DNA from: Strobilurus pachycystidiatus
Lineage: Eukaryota; Basidiomycota; Agaricomycetes; Agaricales; Physalacriaceae
Assembly: GCA_019915135.1 (NCBI GenBank)
Contig: JAHLMK010000010.1
Coordinates: 1,302,001-1,366,000, forward strand
Length of the DNA: 64,000 bases
Reading direction: 5' to 3'
Positions within the stretch are counted from its first letter, which is position 1. Each line of letters begins with the position of its first letter. Under the pieces are notes generated by a model. The model did no database searches and was not told the origin of the DNA. It worked only from the letters and a program-made list of their open reading frames with translations. A program made the position numbers and the translations under genes. This document shows, in pieces, positions 21,867 through 33,661 of the stretch.

Positions 21867-24800
21867 ATGGGCGCCGGCTCGAGGAACCAGAGCCAGGGCG
21901 TAGTGAACTATGACCCACCCCAGAATGAACCAACTGGGAACTCTCGAGGAACACAGAGAGCATCGACGGATGTCGATGATGCCGAGGAAAATGGCATCGA
22001 CGGACGTAACATTCCCGTCAACCTCAATGAAAATAGAGGGCCGGCGCAAAGCGTTGGAGGCAGGCGTTTCATGAGAAAGCCAGCCAGGAGCAATAAGACG
22101 ACCAAGGCAACAGTCAAAGTCGCAGCCCTAAACATAAACGGACACGGGAACATGAACCCGTTCAACCCCAACAACAAATGGAACCATATAAACCAGATCA
22201 TGAGAGAACAAAGAATCGGCGTACTCGTAGTGGGGGAAGCACACCTGAACGAGGCAAGACATGAGAAGATTGCGAAAGCTTTCGAAAATCAAATGAGGAT
22301 AGTATATTCTGAAAACAACGGAAGCGACAACGCCAAAGGCGTCGCGATAGTACTGAATAGAAAACTCACGAACGCAAAGGATATCACGACATGGGATATT
22401 GTGCCGGGACGCGCACTACTCCTGTCAATGAATTGGCACAACGAAGGACGCATGACAATCCTCGGAATATATGCCGACAACGACGAAAATGCGAACGCCG
22501 ACCTATGGCGCGAAATAAGAGAATACTTCAGTTCAAACCAAGGAGTCCCAAAACCGGACATAGTGGCGGGAGACATGAACTTTGTAGAAGAGAGTATAGA
22601 CAGACTACCCCACCACAGCGACGACGCCGCACAGGTGGAGGCCTTTGACGACCTGAAAGACGACCTAGACCTCATAGACGGGTGGAGGAATACCTTCCCG
22701 GACACCCTCGACTTCACTCACACACACCGCCATGGAAAGTCCCGATTGGACAGGATCTATATAAAACGCAGTCTACTTGAGAACACAAGGGAATGGAGAA
22801 TCGCACCTAGTGGGATCTCAACCGACCACTACATGGTCTCAGTACAAGTAGCCGGGGACGAGTCTCCGGAAACAGGGCCAGGACGAAAGGTCGTACCAAA
22901 GCACATTTTCAAAGACAAAGTCTTCCTGAGAGAAGCCAAGAAATGGGGCAATGAAGCGCTGGAGAGAATCAAAAAGTGCAAACTCCCAGGAGGACGAACT
23001 GAGTCGGAGAATCCACAAACCATCCAGGCCGAGTGGAAGATGAAAACCCGGGAACTCGGACTGAAAAGAGCGGCAATAACTGTGTCGAGAACGCAACGCG
23101 AAATAAGGGAACTCGAACTAGACAGAGATTCCGCGATGAACGACCCGTCCGCGACGACAGAGGAGAGAATAAAAGACTCCGGCATCATCGAAGCGAAGTT
23201 AAATGAGCTAAAGATTAGGGAGCACGCGAGAACCAGGCACACCCTTAAAGTTAAAATGAGAATAGAAGGCGAAACCATGACGAAGTCATGGTTCGAAATG
23301 GGGAAGCAACGTAAACCCAGAGATTTGTTCCGAGCTCTGGACACAGGAAGGAGGAACCGGCACGGGGAACCTATATACGAGAAGAACTCGAAAGGCATGT
23401 CCCGAGTGCTCAGGAAACACCATTCCAAACTCCAGAAGGACGGAATCACACCGGAGAACGAGGCGTCGCGGGACGCGGACATCAAATCAGTGATTGAAGA
23501 AATCAACATCGAGGTTGAGAACGAGACGATGGCAGACCTAGAAGGAAACCTACGTGAGGACAAATTGATATTCGTGATAAAGAGACTCCTGAGTGGGAAG
23601 GCCGCAGGTATAGACGGACTCACTTATTGTCAGCGTCGGGCCTATTCGTCTATAGCGAGGGCGCACGAGGCAACGACTGGAGAGCGGTGTGAAGGGTGGT
23701 GTATTGAATCCCGGGGGAAAGACAACGGTTCTCTGAAGAACTACTCTACTGACTACTGACTCTTTTATACAGTTCCCGACGCCCGACGCCCGATGGGCGC
23801 GGGTGCGCCCCTCTGACTCATTCCCGAGTCATCGCACGAGTCATCGCGCCATCCCGCCCGTGATTGGTCGGGAGCGCGCCCTATCCCGCCCGATCCCGCT
23901 TTCCCGTCGGCCGAGCTCCGCCACCATGTGCTACCGTCGGACGGCCGTCGGATAGATCCCGACGATGGGCGTGATACCGTTGCTCCCGCCCGCGCAGGCG
24001 TCGCCTTCGATCGGCTAGGCGTCGGTGGCGCAGTCAAGTCATGACACTTATGAGTTCTGGAAAATGTTACTTGCAGAGCACGCGTCCGACTGCGCAAAGA
24101 AGAGCAAGTCCGCATTCGACATAATCAAGCTCCTCATTGAAACGTACAACGACATAGAGGCGTACGGAATCGTAAGAGGAACCAATTTCTGTCAAGGATG
24201 GATGTGCCCGCTATATAAGAAAGGCGAACGCTCAGACCCAGCAAACTACAGACCGATAACACTGCTAAACTCGGACTACAAGATAATGACAAAGATGCTT
24301 GCAATCCGACTCGGGAACGTCGCCCCAAAAATCATCCACAAGAACCAAGCTGGATTCATACCCGGGCGAAACATCCAGGACCAAGTTAAACTAATAAGAA
24401 CGATAATTGAATACGGGGAGACGACCGAGACAAACGGTCTGATAGTCGCACTCGACCAGGAAAAAGCATACGATAAAATTGCACATGACTACCTATGGGA
24501 AGTCCTAAGCGCATTCAAACTCCCAATGGAGTTGGTATCAACCATACGAACGCTCTATGAAGATGCTGAAACCCAAGTGATGGTAAACGGAATGCTCAGC
24601 GAGCCATACAAAGTAACAAGAGGAGTGAGGCAAGGAGACCCACTGTCGTGTATTGTCTTTGACATAGCAATCGAACCGCTAGCCATGATGCTTAGACAAT
24701 CAAACCTACAAGGTTTCGACATCCCGGGAGATCCACTCCTTGAGCGCCTAATAGCCCAGCTTTTCGCAGACGACACCACGGTATTCCTGTCCGAGAATGA

Positions 24801-27390
24801 CGACTACGACGTGCTGAAAGCCATCCTGGATAAGTGGTGCCGCGCATCAAGGGCAAAATTCAACATAGCCAAGACCGAAGGCATACCGGTGGGATCCGCC
24901 GACTACAGGCAACAGCTTCTCGATACGCGGCAGCTAAACCCGAACTCCAACCCAATCCCGGGCGAAGTGAAGATGGCAATGGACGGGAAAGCAATCCGCA
25001 TACTGGGCGGCTGGCCGGGAAATAGAACGAATGCGGCGGCACCCTGGGGCAAAATCATCGACAATATCGACGCCCGTTTGAAGACATGGGAAACCCCGCA
25101 TCCGACCATGGAAGGGAGAAAGATTGTTGTATCAACAATAGTAGGGGGAGTTACCCAATACCTGGCCTTCGTCCAGGGCATGCCTAAAGCAACAAGAGTG
25201 AGGATTGACAAACGAATCCGGAAATTTGTGTGGGCAGAAAAACGGCCTACAGTAAACGTTGAAGTGATGAGAATCCCATCCGACAAAGGCGGACGAGGAC
25301 TGCTCGACCTAGAGGCGAGAGATGAAGCAATGAATATAATGTGGCTTAAGTCATACCTAAACTTTGGCCCCAATAGGGCGACGTGGGCGTACTTCGCTGA
25401 TGCAATCTTTGAGTCCCATGCCACCGACCAGATTCAGCTCATCGACGATCTGAAAATGAACGTTTACCTTCAATCATGGGAGGCGTCCAATCTCCCGGTC
25501 GACCTAAAAGCGATGGTCAACACAGGGAAGAAATACGGAGTCCGACTCGAGGGACTCGCCTTTAGCAGAGAGACCCTCCGGGAGATGCCAATTTGGATCC
25601 ACAAAGAAGCGGACCCGGGAATGAGACGCCTACTGCACTCACAGACAAGTAGATGTCTGCAAAATAAACACAGAGTCAGAACAGTCGGAGACGCCGAAAC
25701 AATGGCCCGAAGGGGAATGACGAGAAAGCACAGAGGAAAATGCAGATGCGCAGACTGCATCACAACCAGGCGAGAAACCCGCGCAAATGGCGGCCAACAA
25801 TGCACCCATACAGGCAAGTGCTACGCGAAAGCGGAAGAGCTGCTGCGCTGCCTCCCCCCAAAGTGGAACCCCCTGGAAGCCCAACCCGAAGACTATGAAT
25901 CGGCACCTCGGAGAATAAATGAGGAAGAGGAACCACACACCTATGTTTTCGACAGAAGAATCACTGACCAAGAAGGCGTCAGAGGCGCCTTCCGAATATT
26001 CACGGAAGGGGAGACGTTCAATGCCACACCGGATGGAAGGACTCCGGGTGACGTATCCCAAGACTACGAGGTAGCCTATACGGACGGATCCTGCATGAAC
26101 AACGGAGACGATAACGCGAGAGCAGGATCCGGGGTATGGTTCGGCGACGACGACGATCGCAACGCAGGCATACGACTCCCCCCCGAGATAGAGCAGTCAA
26201 ATAACGCGGGCGAAGTCATCGCGATCAAGATAGCGGCCGAGGAGGCAGCAGAATACAAGCCACTGATCACTAAGAGTGATTCCAGGTTCTCCATTGAGGG
26301 GTTGACCAAAAGACTGAAGGCCAACGAAGATATAGGCTATATCGGCCTAAAAGGAAAGAGACTGTTAGAAGTCACGGCCGCACGACTGAGAGAACGTAAG
26401 ACCGAGACCGTGATAAAATGGGTCAAAGGCCATGCAGGCGAGGAAGGAAATGAAAAAGCAGACAAGCTAGCAGGAGCCGGAGCAGAGCGCGACGAGCCGG
26501 CTGAAATCAATATGGAAATCCCGAATGAATACCGTCTAACGGGAGCGAAACTCCAATGCGTAACTCAACGCCTAGCGTACAAAGCCATCAGGGAAAGGAT
26601 AATGCTCAACACAAGCAGGACGTACCTGAGAAACGTAAATTGACGCCAAACGACAATAAACGTCGAGAGAGCGAGATATGGAGCGCTCGAGCTGAGCGAG
26701 AAGCTCCCGACAGACCGCAGAATATGGAAATCTATCAGGAACCCGGTCTTCAGCAAGCAAAACAGATACTTCCTGTGGATGTGTATGCATGAGGCATACA
26801 AAACCGGCCCATACTGGCAGAAATACTCGGACGAACGAGCGGAGAGGGCCATGTGCATCGAGTGCGGCGAAGTAGAATCCATGGACCACATCCTGACGAG
26901 ATGCAAGGCGGAAGGACAAGCCGAAGTCTGGCAACTAGCAAAGAAGCTCTGGCGCGGGAAGAAGACCGCCTTCCGAAAACCCAATTTTGGCATGATCCTC
27001 GGATGTGGACTAACAGATGTCAAAACAAGAGAAGGAAAACAGAGACCAGGTCATACCAGACTATACAAGATAATGGTAATGGAGGCTGCATACCTCATCT
27101 GGCTGTTGAGAAACCAAAGAGTAATCCCAGACGAAACCACGGGTGAATTCGAAGACCCTGCAACGCCACGTGAAATCGAGAACAGATTCATAAACGCGAT
27201 AAATGAAAGACTGAAAATCGATGTGGCACAGACGAACAAGAAAAGGTTCGGGAGACACGCGATCCAAAGGCGAACAGTCCTGGATACCTGGCATGGTATG
27301 ATCTCGAATGAGAGGAACCTCCCTGAAGACTGGATCGGGGAGGCCGGAGTTTTAGTGGGTATGGAAAACCACGCAGCAACGGGGGATTGA
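21867..27390 (+). pseudogene. LINE ORF2: endonuclease, reverse transcriptase, RNase H, zinc knuckle
   Basis: ORF2 is split by the solo LTR at 23628-24046. Leaving out the LTR and one copy of its CTTAT duplication joins 21867-23627 to 24052 onward in the same frame, for 1700 codons to the stop at 27390. Domains in order: APE-type endonuclease (KVAALNINGHG, VVGEAHLNEA, VAGDMNFVEE, STDHYMVSV); reverse transcriptase (NYRPITLLN, KNQAGFIPGRN, ALDQEKAYDK, GVRQGDPLS, and FADDT as the catalytic motif); RNase H (YTDGSCMNN, KWVKGHAGEEGNEKAD); and a C-terminal CIECGEVESMDHILTRC knuckle. An in-frame TGA at 26641-26643 separates the RNase H domain from the knuckle. The frame is open upstream to 21678 but has no ATG there, so translation probably starts at 21867 or by re-initiation after ORF1. 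Confidence 0.88.
23628..24046 (+). mobile_element. Solo LTR inserted in LINE ORF2
   Basis: A 419-bp insertion starts TGTCAGCG and ends CATGACA, giving inverted ends TGTCA/TGACA. It is flanked by the 5-bp duplication CTTAT (23623-23627 and 24047-24051). A TATA-like CTTTTATAC lies near 23762, supporting plus-strand orientation, followed by CCCGACGCCCGA repeats. There are no internal retroelement genes, so this is a solo LTR left by recombination. Confidence 0.9.
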
Positions 27391-27647
27391 GGAGGTGAAG
27401 TTATGAGTATGATTATGTTCTATGCTATTTATTGGGAGGAGGAGAGTCAAAGGCGGGGTAGAAGGGTTGCTGCGTTTCCGAGTCCCACACATCGTGCGTA
27501 AAGCATTTCTTCGGGGTGAGATTTACACTTGGGGTCGAGATTCCTCAGTATCACAAACGGGTTCGGAGTGGACGACTTGGTCGGTGTATGGATGTACATT
27601 GTCACTGCGAATTATACAACGTTTCCACCAAAAAAAAAAAAAAAAAA
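27391..27647 (+). other. LINE 3' UTR and poly(A) tail
   Basis: Non-coding stretch after the ORF2 stop, ending in 18 A residues (27630-27647) directly before the 3' target duplication. Confidence 0.85.
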
Positions 27648-27662
27648 GACGTTGAGCGTTGA
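27648..27662. repeat. LINE target-site duplication, 3' copy
   Basis: GACGTTGAGCGTTGA, identical to 18792-18806, starting directly after the poly(A) tail. Confidence 0.88.
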
Positions 27663-27731
27663 GTGCCGTGCACACGTGGCTGATCCCAATCGGGAAAGCC
27701 TCCCTTTCAAATCGACGTCCATGACGAGCTG

Positions 27732-29016
27732 ATGTCCACTCTCTTCCTCGCCCTCCTCGCCTCTCTGCCATTATTCTATTTTCTGCCAGGGCTGCGCTCG
27801 ACGCCTTCACACTTCGTCATTACCGCGAACTCTCTACTTCTGCTGCACAATCTCATTTTACACCCGCCTCCAAATGTTTTTACCCGCCTACATCTCCCGC
27901 TGTCGACGCCCACGGACGCGATACGGGCCATCCTGATGCAGCATTCGCGGGAGCCGAATTTGCCACAGCACATAGAGCAGCTGCTGGCGCGGATGAACAG
28001 CTTTGAGACGAGAACGTTATACGTTCGGTGCGTGCTTGAAACCACACAGCGCCTGAGAGGCTGATCGACTTGTTAGCTTCGGACACGACGCAGTAGCGAT
28101 GTGCGAATTTTGCCACTCGTATACGGATTTTGCGTTTTATGCATTTCCGACAGCCGCTATGGCGTACATCATAGAGGCAGCTGTCTTGGGGGTGAGCTAC
28201 TTTCCCATTCGAACGGCAGTATCTGGTGGGGAAGACGATTCGGCTCCATAACCTCCCCGCTCAATGGGTCATACACGGGAGCTTCCGCAGTCCAAACCGT
28301 GTATCCTCGAACGCCATACCCGCCAATCCATGAACCAGCAGCGCTCCTCGCCCACGTTCAAAACTCCATCGATGCATGCCTCGCGTTCGTCGCTGGCTGC
28401 CGATGTGAATATCAGTGGAAAGATTGACTGACAAACTCCTCAGGTCGCGACCCTTGTAGGCACTGGCCATGAACGTTTCCGCACACCTGCCATTGTCGCA
28501 CTCGTCGCAATAGCAGGCGCGGAAGTCTACCTCCGCTCAACAGTAGTCATACAGATACGCGAGGCCGAGCCTGTCTTCATGGTACGTTACGCTACGTCTT
28601 CCCTTGCACCTCATCCTCCGAGGTTGAATCACCCCCAGCTCAGCGACATGCTAGTAATCGGCCGGACGATCCTGTTCATTCTCCTGCCTCCAATCATATC
28701 ATTCCTACTCCCCCGACGCTTCCCCATTGCCGAACCTCATCCCGCAGAACAGGTTGTGCAGTCACTCCTTATGCGTTTACGCGCGCTCAAATATTATCGC
28801 GGTGCAATTACGCGCTCTCCAACGCTGAACGCTGCGGCGGTGACGTGGTGGGGGCGAGAGCGCTTGGATGGGGAGAGGATCAGGACGGACGGCCGCGTGC
28901 AGGATGTGGCGAAAGGGGTGGGACTTGCGTTTGAGGGAGACAACGCGATGCTGAGGACGGCGGCACGGACCGCGGCGGATGATTTTGTCAAGGTTGGGCT
29001 ACCAATTCCTAGATGA
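27732..29016 (+). CDS. Multi-span membrane protein of unknown function
   Basis: A multi-exon plus-strand gene. Exon 1 (27732-28027) begins with a signal-anchor-like MSTLFLALLASLPLFYFLPG. Exon 2 starts at 28077 after a 49-nt intron and encodes FGHDAVAMCEFCHSYTDFAF followed by a hydrophobic AAMAYIIEAAVLG. A later exon starts near 28444 (LVGTGHERFRTPAIVALVAI) and runs to about 28580. The last exon starts near 28640 with MLVIGRTILFILLPPIISFL and ends at 29016. I see four or five membrane segments, a CxxC pair and a cytosolic Arg-rich C-terminal domain. The stretch 28195-28440 between two exons is not resolved; part of it may be coding. This layout (hydrophobic lead, CxxC plus YxDFALYA-type segment, two more spans) recurs in uncharacterised Agaricomycete proteins as I remember them. 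No function assigned. The LINE inserted 84 bases upstream of the ATG. Confidence 0.62.
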
Positions 29017-29905
29017 CGAAATGAATAGAGCTTACTGTCGCGAACTTCCACCGGGTCGCGTTGTATTTCTTTGCTTGTGGGTGTCACTGTCGCCAGTCTC
29101 GCTCTACCAAAGTCATTCATGTAGGTCAAAACTGACCGAAGGCTACACCATTAGGTCTGCCTTGTTCTGAACTTGTCAATGACAGCACCATTGATCATTC
29201 AATCTCGCCTCCTGATTCCACTCGTTCGTTTCTCTCCGATTGTAAGCTATTGTAAGTGGCCATCAGATTTACGTTTTTAACAGCTGTTCTGGAAGCGGTC
29301 CTGAATGACATTCGTACACTGGGCCGGTGTCTTGGAATGACGTTTGCTGTCACCTTTTGAATTCGCGGACAAGTCGATTCCATTCGTTAGTCAGTCCCCA
29401 CTATGGGTCGATAACTCGAAGTTTAGTAGACTCCTACTGAATTTCTCCAGTCTGGACGCAAGGGAGTGTACATCTAGTATACATTCATTGCGGACCTCAG
29501 GGCTTGCCACGATGTTAATTGTGTTTTGACAGGGCTGCACGCGAGTTTGATCCATCAGAAAATGCGGCTTTATGTGGCGTTCGACGAGAGAAAAGTGAAC
29601 TTCAAGAAAGGGAGACCATACGCAAGGCCACATCTGGGTACCCAGGAAGCGGACGTTGAACACGCACTCAGTTCTGCACTGGGATCCTCGAGATAATCAG
29701 GAACCAACGATAGTTCCCGCTTTGGAAGGGTTTTGACAGTGGATGTTTAGGAGGATGTCGATCGACTGGCCCTGTACAAAACCCTCTCCAAAAATCTTCT
29801 GAACCTGAGGTTCTCTCCCTCTTCCTTCTTTTTACACGTCGCCACTTTTCGGCATCACGGTCGTTTCCCAACCCACCTCCTCCATTCTCTATACCACCCG
29901 CCACC
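29017..29905. other. Intergenic region upstream of the CPL1-like gene
   Basis: No coding feature is recognised. The last 100 bases are pyrimidine-rich and end in CCGCCACC immediately before the ATG, a good fungal start context. Confidence 0.45.
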
Positions 29906-30970
29906 ATGCGTCTCTTCGGTGCCATCCTTGCTATCTCTACCCTCTTCGCGGCCACCCAGGCCGCTGAACTTGACGGCCTCGTCAGACGAGACTCGCGCTC
30001 TGAATACTGTGGTTGCTTTACCGGCGCTGTTAACGTGCGCTCTTTGAGCAACTACAATAGCAGGATCAACGTCGGATCCTTCTCCAGTGCGCATCTATAT
30101 TCATTCATTTGTCAATCCCCTACCACAACACAACCATATAGACACTGTGTGTCTCTGCGTCGGCCAAATCAGCTCCTTCCTCGACTCCCGCGATTCTGGT
30201 GAAATCGGCAAGAAGCTCTTGCAATACGGTGGCAGGAGCAACGCTATCAGCTGCATTACGGAAGTTGTGCGTGTCCCTCTCTTTTCATCCACTCATTCCC
30301 CCATTCAACATATCCCTTCTCTCTCCCCAGATGAGCCGCGACACCTCCTACAAGAAATGTGACTTCCCCAAAGTTGGCATCTCGCGCTGCCACAAGGACA
30401 ACGTTTGCGAATTTGACTGCGACAACGGCTTCGTCCGTGGCGGCACCGACCGCAACCCCACCTGCGCGTGCCCTAGCTATAAGAAGCTTTGTGGCGATGT
30501 GTGCCAGATAGGACCCTGCCCCTCCGCCCTCCCTCGCAAGCGTGACCTCGCGTACTGGGGCAAGCAGACCCAGAACAGCTGCAAGGCGGGTTGGACTGCG
30601 TGCGGTGTCATCGGCGGCGGACCGCGCGACTGGGATTGTGTTGATACCCAGAATGATTTGGAATCTTGTGCGTCCTATTCTCTTTGTTGGTTGTTGGTGG
30701 GGCGATTATTCTGACTGCGATGGTCTTGTAGGCGGTGGATGCCCCATGGACCTCCTCACCTCACCTAGCGGCCACGGCCTCGGTGTGGACTGCACGACCA
30801 TCCCCGGTGTCGCTGATGTCTCTTGTGTCGCTGGTGGATGTGCCGTCCACAAGTGCCTCCCCGGATACAAAGTATCGCGCAGTGGACATCACTGCGAGCA
30901 GGAACAGAGTATCGTCGGCGAGGCCATGCGCATCGTCGAGGCCGCCGCTGTCATCGGCTCTCCCTTCTAG
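29906..30970 (+). CDS. Secreted cysteine-rich protein with CPL1-like domain
   Basis: Four exons (29906-30086, 30142-30266, 30331-30667, 30732-30970) join in frame across introns of 55, 64 and 64 nt. The protein starts with a clear signal peptide (MRLFGAILAISTLFAATQAA) followed by a Kex2-like RR site (LVRRDS). A cysteine-rich middle (YCGCFTG, CLCVGQ, CDFPKVGISRC, CEFDCDNGF) precedes a C-terminal block with CVDTQNDLESCGGGC, DCTTIPGVADVSC and CLPGYKVS. That last block is the CPL1-like domain named after Cryptococcus CPL1, a secreted virulence-linked protein; the family is also common in non-pathogenic basidiomycetes. The product should enter the secretory pathway and be disulphide-rich. Its role here is unknown. 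The splice after LESC is placed so that the conserved CGGGC motif is restored. Confidence 0.85.
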
Positions 30971-31336
30971 GCTCGGAGTCAAATCTCTCGATACATTCTA
31001 CGAGTCGTCGACTCCAATACCCTCCCCTCCTCCATCCTCATGATCTACTGAATAGACTTTTACTTATGTTGTCACTCGTTATTATTGGCCACGGAACTTA
31101 GATACTGGATAACTTGTCTGCGTAGATTGGTTTGTTTTCACTTGAACCGCTGCAATATCATGCATCTGGGAAGGAGGTCGTTTATAACTATACGACTATC
31201 GAGTTGCCATCTCGTTTTCAACCCTCGCGTTGAGGTCAGAGGGCGGGGATATACGTCTAGGCCGAGTATGGGAGATGTGGATGGATAGATGTGAAACATT
31301 GCCGTAAGCAATTTTAATGAATGTAACATTCAATGT
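30971..31336. other. Convergent intergenic spacer
   Basis: A 366-base gap between the stop codons of the CPL1-like gene (+) and the Zn2Cys6 gene (-). Nothing is recognised; it should hold both polyadenylation regions. Confidence 0.45.
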
Positions 31337-33661
31337 TTAGGTGAGGTCCATTCCCAATGTGCCACTGTCTAAATCGGCTAGAAATTGCTCCCATCCAGCC
31401 GCACTCACGCTCCATTCATTCCACTCATTGAAAGAGGTATCGGCCAATTCAACACCATCAAATTCCGTTACAGAGTCCAGAGACTCAAATCCTTCTTTGT
31501 CATCTTCGCGGTCCTTCCTCTTGCGCCGAGCGTCTACTAGTGGGGCGCGCTTTTCCAAAAGCTCGAATAATTCTCGAATGATGTCGCTATAAACGATGAG
31601 CTCTCGGCACCACCCACGTCATCAAAAGAGAGGACGTACTGATATCTCCCGGCCACTAGTACTTGACCTTCTTGGCGGGCAAGCGCCTGCATCGACAAGC
31701 GCACATCGTTCATGTCTCGCGGAGAGGCAAGACCGTGCTTGGCATGCATGAGCAAAACCACGGATGAATACACGACTGCAGGCAGCACGGCGACCGGAAG
31801 AGTGCGAAAAACAGCGTCGTAAGCATGTATGATGTGAGAACATGACCGTGCGGCTGTCACGCAGATCGCGACACTCGAGAATCCAGATTTTTCGCGTAGA
31901 AAAGGACGATGAATCTGTATTTGGATCCAGTAGTACATAGTGTAGAGCATCGCGGATGATTCTGTAGGTGCATGAGGGTCCCAACGTACTATCAGCAACC
32001 CATTAGAGACAATGGCAGGCCGCTGAAAGAAGAAGAAGACACGGACGGTGATCCGGAATGGAATCAAGCCAGCCATTCAGCGCCGAGTCAAGCTCGACAG
32101 CCACATTTTCACTCCATTCGGCTGTGGATAAAGAGTCCCAGAATCTCGATCGCCGAATGGTGTATAGGGTCATCTGAGCAAAGCTCAGTATCTCGAGTAT
32201 CTTGAGACTGAGCACACAGGCGGCGACCGCACATGGGACACCTCCCGGCTGTGTCCATGGACTAGAAGGATCTGCTAATGGTTCTCCGGGCCAATACTCG
32301 TCGTCGACTTCGAGTGGATATTCGGCATCGTACCTGGAAACTCATGTTAGGCGATATCAATCATGAACGGGAGATTGCTTTGGCTGACTGATCTGGGTTC
32401 ACCGTCCTAGTTCGTCCACCCATAGAGCTCGTATAGGCATCAGCGGCTACGAGGGCCCACCAAGCCCTCTTCAGCAGCTCATTATGTGGAGTCCAAATTG
32501 TGTCCTGATCCCTCTTGAGGCGGTGAAGATGCATCCCCAGACAAAGACGCATGCCCATACCTGTCAGGAACCAACATTGGTCTGGCAAAGACAAGGCATA
32601 CGCATAACCAATCATCAAGGGAAAGAGCTGTAGATCCCAGAGGATCGTCTCCGGCGAAGTGACTACGAGGTCTGACGGACCAACAGGCTTGAGCTGCTTG
32701 TACCACTGCCAACCTGCGTGATGACCTGCGCCTACCCGCGGATCCGTCGATTGGTGGGAGGCTACTGCACAGACGGCCAATACGACGGAGCCGAAGGACC
32801 GCGACGTGTAGTGAAGTCCTGAGGCGATCTGCCTTTGGAACGTGGGCCGATGAAGAAGGCAGGGAAATCGGTTGTTCGAGTTCATATAATCGCTCACGAG
32901 GGAGTCTAAGAGATCAGGAGGGGGGAATTCGAGTGGGGGATATTCGGGCTGAGTGTGATATTGCCATGGATCTGAGCACCAGAATTCCAGGCGACGGCTG
33001 AAGTGTGATGAGGACGGATCGAGGTCACGCTTCAGGTTGTTCGCAGACAGCATGAATCTCGCGTCGGATGTGGACCCAAATTGAGGCTTGCTATCTTCGC
33101 TGATGGATAAGCGATTCATTGGTCCCTCCATGAGGTGTACTTCGTGCGAGCTATGAGTGGGTGATGCCGATGCAGCGGGTTCCAGGTCGCGCTCCACGTC
33201 GGCCAGTCTATTTTCTAAGGCGCGCGCGTATCGTGCGAGTTCGGTGATGAGGGCGTGGACAATTTGGGTGTTCTTAGGGACGAGAAAGGTGTTCACAGGG
33301 TCCAGAATTTCGCCTATATGTGCTTTAATGTCTTCGATGATTGAAGAGCTGTTAGTAGGCGGTTTCGGAACATGGGGCATGCCGCGAGTCTAACAGTAGA
33401 GTGAGCTCGAGGATCACTACAAAGGTTGCGCTGAGACTCACCACCCTCGACTTGGCTGCAATATGTGTACAAGCTACATTGAATGTAACGCAGTTTGTAC
33501 ATTTGTTACCTGGTCGTCGTGCACTGTCGCCTAACATTCTCTATATGAGTACAGATTAGTCGATCGTGCAGGTACTCGCATTTTATTTTCCTGCTTCTGC
33601 AATTATCACAGGATCCTTGTAATCTCTGTTTCTTTGAGCGAGGAGGTGGGGTATCCGACAT
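31337..33661 (-). CDS. Zn2Cys6 fungal-specific transcription factor
   Basis: The minus-strand gene begins MSDTPPPRSKKQRLQ and reads CDNCRSRKIKC, then after an intron KCTNCVTFNVACTH, together the six cysteines of a Gal4-type binuclear zinc cluster. A fungal transcription factor regulatory domain follows: FPPPDLLDSLVSDYMNSNNR and FPCLLHRPTF near 32900, RLCLGMHLHRLKRD near 32530, YDAEYPLEVDDEYW near 32320. The acidic C-terminus ends near WEQFLADLDSGTLGMD. There are at least seven exons with introns near 33575-33539, 33440-33391, 32360-32335 and several between 32215 and 31560; most junctions were not fixed exactly. The first intron is awkward: the only frame-keeping acceptor gives about 37 nt, and the conserved CDSARRPGNKC form would need an acceptor that lacks AG. 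A nuclear regulator; targets unknown. Confidence 0.84.

Larger units (their letters stand above)
18807..27647 (+). mobile_element. Full-length LINE (Tad-like non-LTR retrotransposon), with nested solo LTR
   Basis: The element has all parts of a Tad-type LINE: a 5' leader, a gag-like ORF1 with a CCHC knuckle, an ORF2 with apurinic-type endonuclease, reverse transcriptase, RNase H and a C-terminal zinc knuckle, a 3' UTR and an 18-nt poly(A) tail at 27630-27647. A perfect 15-bp target duplication flanks it (18792-18806 and 27648-27662), so both ends are defined and the copy is not 5'-truncated. It is 8.84 kb long, or about 8.4 kb without the nested 419-bp solo LTR. Three in-frame TGA stops and the insertion make it inactive. 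The 3' boundary lies only 84 bases before the start codon of the next gene. Confidence 0.92.
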
